From Metopolophium dirhodum (Eukaryota > Arthropoda > Insecta > Hemiptera > Aphididae): 64,000 nt of DNA. Of this stretch, positions 56,572 through 64,000 are shown in pieces. The notes beneath the pieces were generated by a model that saw only the letters and a program-made list of their open reading frames with translations, did not search any database and was not told the DNA's origin. How positions within the stretch are numbered: position 1 is the stretch's first letter; each line of letters begins with the position of its first letter. Position numbers and translations under genes: made by a program. The DNA lies in NCBI RefSeq assembly GCF_019925205.1, contig NC_083560.1:94020083-94084082 (forward strand). The letters run 5' to 3'.

Positions 56572-59414
56572 ACTACCGTCCTAAGGAAGAATGCCGTAAA
56601 TAGAAAAAAAAATGAGATTATTCTGTATTACGTTTAACATTACAGTTTTACACGTTGTTTTTAAGTAAAAATGCCGTAACTATGGTTATTCATCGAGATA
56701 TGTGTGCTTATAAGAAACAAATATTGCTGTAATTGTAATTAAATATAATCGATGCTTAGCAAAAACGCCTTAATCACAGTTTGCTAGGGAAGATTGCCGT
56801 ATCTTTTTCTAAAATACGGCGTTTTTACTTAGCACTTCATTATAATCTATATTTACGGCATTGTTGTTTAGAAAACTGGTCGTCAATAAGCTGTATCTTA
56901 TAATTTAATTTTAAATTACTGATAATGTTTGGAGTTTTGCTGTTGTACACCATACACATTCTATATTTCGTTCAGTTATCTATGATATATCGTCGTGAAT
57001 TGACGAAGTTCAATTTTTATTTTTGCAATGAATACACAACATGAATTTGTTTATGACCCAAACATAAATGTATACCAGGTTCACCAGACTCAACAACTAC
57101 AATTGCATCAGACTTATTAGATGGAATTGAAGAACTCATTCAAGGTAAAATAGTAAAATTATATAATAAAATAAAATTATATTTATATAATATATATTTA
57201 TATATTTTATTGTATTATATATAAAATTATAACTTAAAATATTAGATGATTATTATTTCATTCGAAAAATAAAGAATTGGGTGTACCTATCTAATTTTCA
57301 GATGATAATGAATCCGTCGTAAATAATATATCAGAGTTACCTATTTATTTTGATGATGGTGTTGTGGTTAACGATGAAGTAGAACTTTTCACGAAATCCG
57401 GGGAACTTAGGAAAAGGAAAAAATATATAAAAAGTGTAGAAATGCGAAAAAAAATAAAATTAGACTTAGAAAAAGATCGGCACGGGGTGTTACCAGGCTG
57501 CGATAAAGAAAATTGCCAAAAACAGTGCTATGGAAAAATTACAGAAGAAAGACGATTTGATGTGAACTTTCAATATTGGAATATGACCTGGAAGGAACGT
57601 AGAGTTTTCATATTGAGTACGTGTCAATGCATGGATGTTAAAACACGTAAAAATACCGAACTCACTAACCGCAAAAATTCTTTAAAATTTTATATAACTG
57701 ATGACCAAGGTATCAAAATACAAGTATGCAAACCCTTTTTTTAACCACTTTAGGCTTTAAAAAAACAAATGATAGACTTCTAGATATATTAAGACATTAT
57801 CCCAATGGTCAAATCAGGTTTCTAAAAAAAATATATCGTTTACTGTACTCGGTCATGAAGAGTGTGAGGTATGTGAAAGTTTAAAAATTCATGAACACGC
57901 AAAAGACAATTTAGTTGAAGATTGTGAAATTTGCCAAACTTACTCTGTATATAAAAAAAAAGCCAATGTTGCAAGAGCTCTGTACCAAGAGCACGCGAAA
58001 AATGAATTCGATGCAAAATCTATTTATGTTACAGTAGATCTGCAAAAAGTTATTATGTTGCCACGTGTTGATACATTTAAAAAAGTTTTGTTTACTAAAC
58101 GAATAGTTGCATACAATGAAAGCTTTGTACCTGTCGGAGGAAATAAACATATTTTTCCATTTGCATGCGTATGGCATGCAGGTATAAGTGGGAGTAAAAA
58201 GGAAGACTTGGTCAGTACATTTTATTCATTTTTCTTGCACTATCGCGATGCCCAGAAGTTGACAATTTGGCTGGATAACTGCAGCAGTCAAAAGAAGAAC
58301 TGGCGTTTATCATCATTTTTAGTATACATAGTCAACTCAGATGATATTTGTGCCCAAGAAATTGTTTTAAATTATTTTGAACCCGGGCACACATTTAGGT
58401 ATGTCGGCCGATAGTTTCCACCATCAAGTGGAACTTTCTTTAAAACCTCAGAAGAAAACCGAAAACCTACGATTTCGAAGATTTTGCTAAAGCAGTAGGG
58501 GCGGCCAATAAAGGAAATGTTAACATAAAAAAAATGAGTTTTTCTGATTTTTTTCAATGGAAAGATTATAAGGCACAACAGAAACTATTAAAGTCCACAA
58601 ATAGAGTTTTGTTGAGAGACATTGTTTCAATAAAAGCTGAACGTGGAAAATACGTATTGTTTACTAAAAGTCAGTTTAATGATGAACAATACACATTAGA
58701 TTTCGTTCAAAAAAAGTATATGAACAGAAAAGGAATGACTCTGCCATCTTCGCATACAGAAAATTGTGGAATACCAAAAGAAAAACGTGACGATATTCTT
58801 TCAAATTTGAGTCAAATTCTCCCAAAAAATAGAAAACAATTTTGGGAAAATATAACGGTACATAAACAATAATTCATCTAAATTATATAATATGTTAAAC
58901 TGCTGCATGTATCTTTTTTAATAATTTATTTTGTGTATCTCATATTTGCATATATTTTAATTTTTATGTATATTAAAAATGTATAATGACTAGATGACTT
59001 TGATTTCAAGATAAAGATATTGTAATTACTTGTTATAAATTAAAACTAAAAATTAGTATTGATAATGTATGGCGTTATTTCTTCAATTGTTAGTGATTAG
59101 TACATTTTGGTATGCTACAGAAAAAAGCCGTAACTAGAATTACGGAATTTTTGCCAAGTAACCTATTCTAAATAATTAAGTACGTACTTAGTATGAATAT
59201 CAAAACAAGCATATCTTGGTGAATTAAAAATTTTAAATAAAATGAATAGTTCCATTGCATTCATTGAGTATATTTCCGTAAGAAAATATGTATTTTACTT
59301 TGAAAAATATTATATTTATGAAAATAGAACTACCAAAAACTACTAAACATAAAAATTCATTTTTCTCGAAATGGCATGAAGGAAACTTACGGCATTCTTC
59401 CTTAGGACGGCAGT
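56572..59414. mobile_element. DNA transposon with 28-bp TIRs, tentatively Sola-like
   Basis: The inverted ends (56572-56599 and 59387-59414) match at 27 of 28 bases and begin AC(T)(A/G)CCGTCCTAAGGAAG. The terminal motif TGCCGTAA or TACGGCA recurs inside both ends (for example near 56680, 56788, 56850, 59127), forming a subterminal array. Target duplication is unclear; ATAC-like tetranucleotides adjoin both ends. The element is 2.84 kb and contains one decayed transposase-like gene (57300-58872). Confidence 0.75.
57079..58872 (+). pseudogene. Transposase-like protein with DLQK and WLDNC motifs
   Basis: Exon-like pieces at 57079-57143 and from about 57302 lead into a long frame. Visible parts: a Lys-rich linker, LPGCDKENCQKQC (Cys cluster), WNMTWKERRVFILSTCQC, KNSLKFYITDDQG..VCKPFF; then, after a one-base loss in a T run at about 57740, TTLGFKKTNDRLLDILRHYP; then HEECEVCE, CEICQTYSVYKKKA, VDLQKVIMLPRVDTFKK (likely first Asp), IWLDNCSSQKKNW (second Asp), EIVLNYFEPGHTF; a shift at about 58410; and a basic C-terminal part ending FWENITVHKQ at 58872. 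This protein family is widespread in arthropod and cnidarian genomes and is often unannotated; I associate it tentatively with Sola-type transposons. Several small indels make this copy inactive. Confidence 0.6.
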
Positions 59415-60207
59415 ATACACATATTATATTATATTTATAATAATATTCGTATGTGAAGTATATTTATATCGCTGTGTATCAATATAATATATGTGACCAT
59501 TTGTTTTTTATAAACACCATTTTGTATTATGCGAGACTCGTGAAGTATACGAATAACATAATATAAATACTATATAGAACCATTGGAAATTCGAAATATT
59601 TGATGTTCAGCTCTTCAAAAAATCTTGATAAATTAAATAAAAAACTAAAGAAAATCCAAAGTTTATCAACGATCAGATAGCCACACCGAGAGGCTGTTAT
59701 ATGGGTTGATAATTTTATCACTGATTGTGTTTCTTAAAATGTTTTATTCTACATTATCTTTGCAAAAAATACTTGTTATTAAAATAAACTATTATACTAT
59801 TTACTATAAATTGTTGTTTTGTCTACATATTATTATAATACATTTATATATATTTGACATATTTGAACATTTGTATTACACATTTTTATAATAATATAGT
59901 AATGAACATCAATAACAAAAAAATATAAGTACTATTTAAAAGCTTCTTTTTAATTTGAATTTTATTTTCTAAAACCTTAATAATTTGAAAACCTAAGTAA
60001 GTCAAGATAAATTACGTTTCTCTTGAACATAATATACTATTATAAATAAATAAAAACTATTGATGATTATTATCAAGGTTCCCCTGTATAAGTATACATA
60101 TAACCTATATTTTAAAATTTATATTTAAACTTCCAATTTATTACACAAAATATTTAGTAATTTTTAAAAATTATTTTTTAGCATTGTTGTTATTACATTT
60201 TATTTTA
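59415..60207. other. No gene recognised
   Basis: AT-rich sequence between two repeats. Short hydrophobic open stretches at 59527-59891 have no recognisable motifs. Nothing further can be supported. Confidence 0.4.
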
Positions 60208-61573
60208 GATTCTGAGCGAAGCGATGAATGTATTGATTCTACAATGATGTGTGTTTTTTTTTTTTTTTTTTATTTTTAATTTTTTAATTTTTTAATTTTT
60301 TTTTTATTTTTGTGTCTGTCATCACCTTTTAGGACAGTAAAAGTGCTTGGATTTTCTTCAATAGTAACTTTTCTGATAGGAAAGTGAATCTTGTTGGTAC
60401 TTGGGGGGGCAAAAGTAAAAATTTCCCAGTAGTTTTCACAAGCGACGTGAAAAACAAAAGAAAAATTAAGGAAAAACGGGAATTTTTACGCAAAATCTGT
60501 TTTCGAGAAAATCGATTTTGGTTTTTGGTGTAACTCTAAAACAAATGACCGTAGGGACATGAAATTTTGACTGAATGTTTATATTAGCATTTTCTATGCA
60601 CCATAAAATTTACAAAATATTTTGACTCTTTTTGAGCTGTTTACGGCCATTGTCAGTTTTCAATTTTTTTAGTTTTTTTTTCTATAAATATCAATAAAAT
60701 TTTATCTGTTGAGTAAAAAAGCTTGAAAATTTAATAGAAGGCTCCCAGGTTATTATTTCAAAGGCAGATGAAAAAAATTAAAAATCCTTAGTCACAGTTT
60801 TTAATTATAAGCATTTAAAGTTCAAATTTTGACAAAATACGGAAAAATTACGAAAAATAGCAAATTATTTTGATGAGAATTCATAAAAATTTTTCTTTTT
60901 AAATCTAAGATTTGAAAATGTAATATAAGATTACTCATAAGTTTGTGTACCTTTATCAAAAAAAAAATGTCTAGAAGAAACTTAAATTAAATTTTTATGA
61001 GCGTCTGAAATTTATATTTTTACAACATTTGATATTTACTCGATTTCTCATGTAACAATTTTCTTATTTTATTGTAATTAAAAAACGAATGACTGTAGAT
61101 ACTTGAAAATTTCACTGAATGTTTATATTAGCATTTTCTATACACCATAAAATGTTGAAAATATTTTGACTCTTTTTGAGCTGTTTACGGACATTGTCAG
61201 TTTTCAATTTTTTTAGTTTTTTTTCTATAAATATCAATAAATTTTTATTTGTTGGGTAAAAAAGCGTGAAAATTTAATATAATGCTCCTGATATATCGTT
61301 CTAATAGCAGTTGAAAAATATTAAAAATACATAGGCACAATTTTTTTTTATAAGCATTTAAAGTTCAAATTTTGACAACATTTATCAAATTTATAATTTA
61401 TTAATTATTTTGTAGTTAAAAATTTATAAATTTTTAACTTTTATGGCTAAGGATTGAAAATTTAAAACAAGGCTCCACGTAAATAGGTTATATATAAATT
61501 ACTTTATTCACAATAATATCATCAAATATACTTGGTAAAATCATAGGCTGACTGACCGTTTTCGCTCAGAATC
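60208..61573. repeat. 1.37 kb repeat with GATTCTGAGCGAA inverted ends and an internal duplication
   Basis: GATTCTGAGCGAA at 60208-60220 is inverted at 61561-61573 (TTCGCTCAGAATC). Inside, a block of about 190 bp occurs twice, at about 60535-60725 and 61078-61265, roughly 90 percent identical by eye (shared TGAATGTTTATATTAGCATT, TATTTTGACTCTTTTTGAGC, TGTTTACGG.CATTGTCAGTT). No open frame longer than about 60 codons. The right end recurs at 12840-12945. It behaves like an abundant non-autonomous element; superfamily unknown. Confidence 0.7.
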
Positions 61574-61761
61574 GTTTTTCTTATACAATGATGTGTATAC
61601 ATCTATACTCGACATAACGAATAATATGTACACTATTTATAATCTACTCTATTAGAGGGTTAATTATTGTGAAATAAATTAAAACAATGATGAGAAAATG
61701 TGTTAGCAGAAATATTTATTTTATATGATAATAACGTACAATGAAATAAAAATATACCGAT

Positions 61762-62910
61762 TAATGAGATATTTGTGCTTGACGTGTGGTGCACAAACGT
61801 TTTAATCTAGGACGAACTGTCGACAAGCTCACTCTCAGTTCTTCTTCTACGGATCGAAGTCTTCTCTTTTTTTACTTTTTATAGTGGTAACTGCTGAGAA
61901 TCCTTGTTCGCATAGATATGATGTGGAGAATGGTAGTAAAATTGTTATTGCTTTTATAGATATTTCAGGAAATTCAGCTTGAGCATATATCCAAAATTTG
62001 TTAACCGTCATTTCTTTAAATTTTAGCTTCATTGTTCGATCATTTTTCAGTGAGATAAGATTGTCTTCTTCCGCAAATGTCAAACCAATTACCTCATTAA
62101 CTGATACACTGAATGGATTCTGCACCCAGTCATAGTCTTCAACATTTATGCTGGGAAAGTATTTCGTCAATTTGTCTTTCAGTAACATCATAGATTCGCT
62201 AATTAACGATATGAGACTGGCGTCTACATCTCGCTCTGCAGTTCGTGGGAACATAGTTAATTTATTTTGGTCAAATTGAGTTTTCCACAGAATTAATTTT
62301 TCATTAAAAGCCATAATTTTGTCGGATGATGTTAGGATATTTTCGTTACGGCCTTGCATGCTTGTATTTAATTTATTCAAAAGTTCAAAAATATCAGTTA
62401 AAAAAGAAACTTTTGTCCACCACTTTTCATCTCCACGGTTTCTTCGTATTTCGATTCTTCTATTGTTAAAAAAAAAATTATTTCTTCACTCAAATCATAA
62501 AAACGTGATAATACCCGGCCTCTTGATAACCATCTTATTGCACTGTGATAAAGTAATTTTGAGTTATCTGAATCCATACCTTCACACATTTTTTCAAACA
62601 ACCTTGACTTTAGTGGACTACTTTTAATATAATTTATCACTTTTACAACTTGACCCAAAACTTCCTTTAAATCACCCACCAATGTTTTTGTCACAAGGGC
62701 TTCTCTATGTAGAAAACAATGAGTAAAAATAATATTTTCATTTTTTTTTCTTGTCAGAAGAATTAAAGCCTTTGACTGAGCCAGTCATCGCGGGAGCTCC
62801 ATCGGTACATACTCCAATGCATTTATCCCATGGTAAATTGGCAAATTTCAGATAATGGTCCACGATTTCAAAAATGTCTTCACCTTTAGTTGTCTCAGCC
62901 CACATAGCAT
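61762..62910 (-). pseudogene. ZBED5/FAM200-like hAT transposase, 3' two thirds
   Basis: On minus from 62910: DAMWAETTKGEDIFEIVDHY, VCTDGAPAMTGSVKGF (second Asp motif), HCFLHREALVTKTL (CxxH), AIRWLSRGRVLSRFYDL (RW motif), then after a shift near 62398 a helical domain (FNEKLILWKTQF, FPRTAERDVDASL) and LLPFSTSYLCEQGFSAVTTI (hATC). A one-base shift at about 61862 moves the tail (RLRSVEEELRVSLSTVRPRL) to another frame, ending TAA near 61762. The first Asp motif and BED finger lie upstream of 62910 and are absent. Related to but distinct from the relic at 33692-35092. Confidence 0.8.
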
Positions 62911-63383
62911 CGTAATATTAATTTAATACTAATTCGATATTGAAAACTCAGTTTTAAAGTTTAAATTAATGTTAACATATGACCAATTGTAGTATAATTT
63001 AACATTTATTAAAGATCACATAAAGATGAAATGCCGTAAAATCAAATTTGAATGAAAACTTGAAATAAGCATTCAATCAGCATTAAGATTTTTGCTATCT
63101 TAATTGAATGCTATTTAAATCCTCAATAAACATAAGTCAAATTGTATTTGAACATTAATTTAATGATAGTTAAAAGTTTTTCCCAAATAATTCAACCTGT
63201 ATAGAATGTTATCTTAATTTAAATAATCAAACTTTAAAAGTAGAGCGCGGATTTATGTGCATTAAAAACCAACCAAATATGCGCTAAAAAGTCCTAAATA
63301 TGCATAAATATATGCACTAAAATGTTAATATGCATACCTAATAAAATTTAGCAAAAAAAATGTATTTTTTAAATATGATTATA
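62911..63383. other. No gene recognised; TATGCA-rich stretch
   Basis: Repeated words such as AAATATGC, TATGCATAAATATATGCA and ATATGCATACC cluster at 63280-63340, and GAATTA/TTTAAAT palindromic pieces occur upstream. The TATGCA cluster may be a subterminal region of an unrecognised MITE. No coding. Confidence 0.4.
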
Positions 63384-63722
63384 TTATAAATATTTAAATA
63401 TAACAATCTGCAGAAAATGATCTTTATTCAGTGTTGTAGTATTAGTGAATAAACTCTGAAAATTGCCTTGTTTATTCTGTAGTAAATTCACTGATGTTAA
63501 ATGTTTTTCAGTTTTAATATGTTGAGTACCGTTTATTAAATACCGTTTATCATGGAAAACTTTGACTTCACATAATTTGCACAGTATGATTTGACCATCA
63601 ATTGAAAAAATATTCTCCCCGAATTCACGCACATAATTACGAAGACTACTTGACATAATGGCCACGCCATGGCCCAATCTATCACATGACCTCATATTTG
63701 TAATACGCAGTGAATCATCCAT
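63384..63722 (-). CDS. CGGBP1-like / hAT N-terminal zinc finger protein, fragment
   Basis: About 113 codons on minus. MDDSLRITNMRSCDRLGHG may be an artificial leader (the ATG is at 63722); the recognisable part starts at NYVREFGENIFSIDGQIILC and runs KLCEVKVFHDKRYLI, QHIKTEKHLTSVNLL, ending NKDHFLQIVIFKYL. CxxC followed by H(x5)H is the BED-like finger found in CGGBP1 and at the N terminus of the hAT transposases from which CGGBP1 derives. Three extra residues (NGT) lie inside the finger before the His pair. The frame ends at 63384 without a catalytic core. Probably the first exon of a lost hAT transposase. Confidence 0.55.
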   Translation of the reverse strand: MDDSLRITNMRSCDRLGHGVAIMSSSLRNYVREFGENIFSIDGQIILCKLCEVKVFHDKRYLINGTQHIKTEKHLTSVNLLQNKQGNFQSLFTNTTTLNKDHFLQIVIFKYL

Positions 63723-64000
63723 TTTAAAAACTCCTGCTTAACAAAATATTTTTATGGACCAAACCTAATTAGAACTAAATTCATTTAATTATATATTTAA
63801 TTGAATTCTTTATAATACAAATTGTATTTATGTTGAACCATCAGACTTTGTAATATGAAAGTTTCACTGCATTAATATTTTACAATTTAAATTATTAAAT
63901 TACTAAAAAAATTGTATGAATGTGTAATTGCATATGTATTTTTATTATTTTAATTAGGTATAATATAAGAATTACATTGATATATTAGTTTCTTTTCTTT

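Noticed and set aside
57001..57080. Short ATG frame upstream of the Sola-like exons
   Set aside because: It is out of frame with the next exon and carries no motif, so it is not called as the start of the gene.
1..64000. tRNA, rRNA or CRISPR features
   Set aside because: No cloverleaf-like sequence, rRNA core motif or regularly spaced repeat array was seen on either strand.

Overview
This 64 kb window is AT-rich animal DNA, most likely from an aphid (Hemiptera: Aphididae). That is an inference from the dense mixture of ZMYM1-like hAT, PIF/Harbinger, piggyBac, MULE and BEL/Pao elements, from short GT-AG introns with the TAGGTACCTA-type motifs common in aphids, and from two members of the DUF4806 family. 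I see no rRNA, tRNA, CRISPR array or bacterial operon. Almost everything recognisable is mobile-element DNA, nested several layers deep; the only gene that looks like an ordinary chromosomal locus is the second DUF4806 gene at the right.

Layout. 1-2900: a decayed hAT transposase interrupted by a PIF/Harbinger element with a MADF partner gene. 3299-3610: a probable solo LTR. 4680-5472: a TTAA-flanked piggyBac MITE that keeps the transposase's cysteine-rich tail. 7354-12060: a 14-exon, apparently undamaged MULE transposase-like gene (FLYWCH finger, MULE domain) ending in two RING-type fingers. 12205-12800 and 15097-15764: short hAT elements with 8-bp target duplications. 15773-20343: a Ty3-like LTR element in minus orientation whose gag is followed by a -1 slippery site and then one 658-codon frame carrying an OARD1-like macro domain, an OTU protease-like domain, a CxxC/CxxC zinc module and a retropepsin; its reverse transcriptase is missing. 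22214-26725: two broken hAT genes.

27126-33444: an old viral insertion (divergent P-loop ATPase fragment and phospholipase A2-like capsid-type protein) split by a hAT, itself split by a second hAT whose 677-codon transposase frame is open. 33506-35097: another hAT, truncated. 35098-48573: a 13.5 kb element with CCCGGGTAGCAATT inverted ends, containing a 9-exon DUF4806 gene and a CACTA-like transposase; the transposase is split by a 5.3 kb hAT with a perfect duplication (41660-46944), inside which one 36-codon exon is tandemly triplicated. 48737-56452: a second, chromosomal-looking DUF4806 gene on the plus strand, with piggyBac and BEL/Pao debris where an exon has been duplicated. 56572-59414: a 2.8 kb DNA transposon with 28-bp inverted ends, tentatively Sola-like. 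60208-61573: a repeat with an internal duplication and a second partial copy at 12840. 61762-63722: more hAT fragments.

The strongest candidate for an undescribed system is the macro-OTU-retropepsin retroelement, because it pairs removal of ADP-ribose with removal of ubiquitin in one polyprotein, the same pairing seen in some RNA viruses. The next best are the transposon carrying a DUF4806 gene and the MULE-RING fusion.
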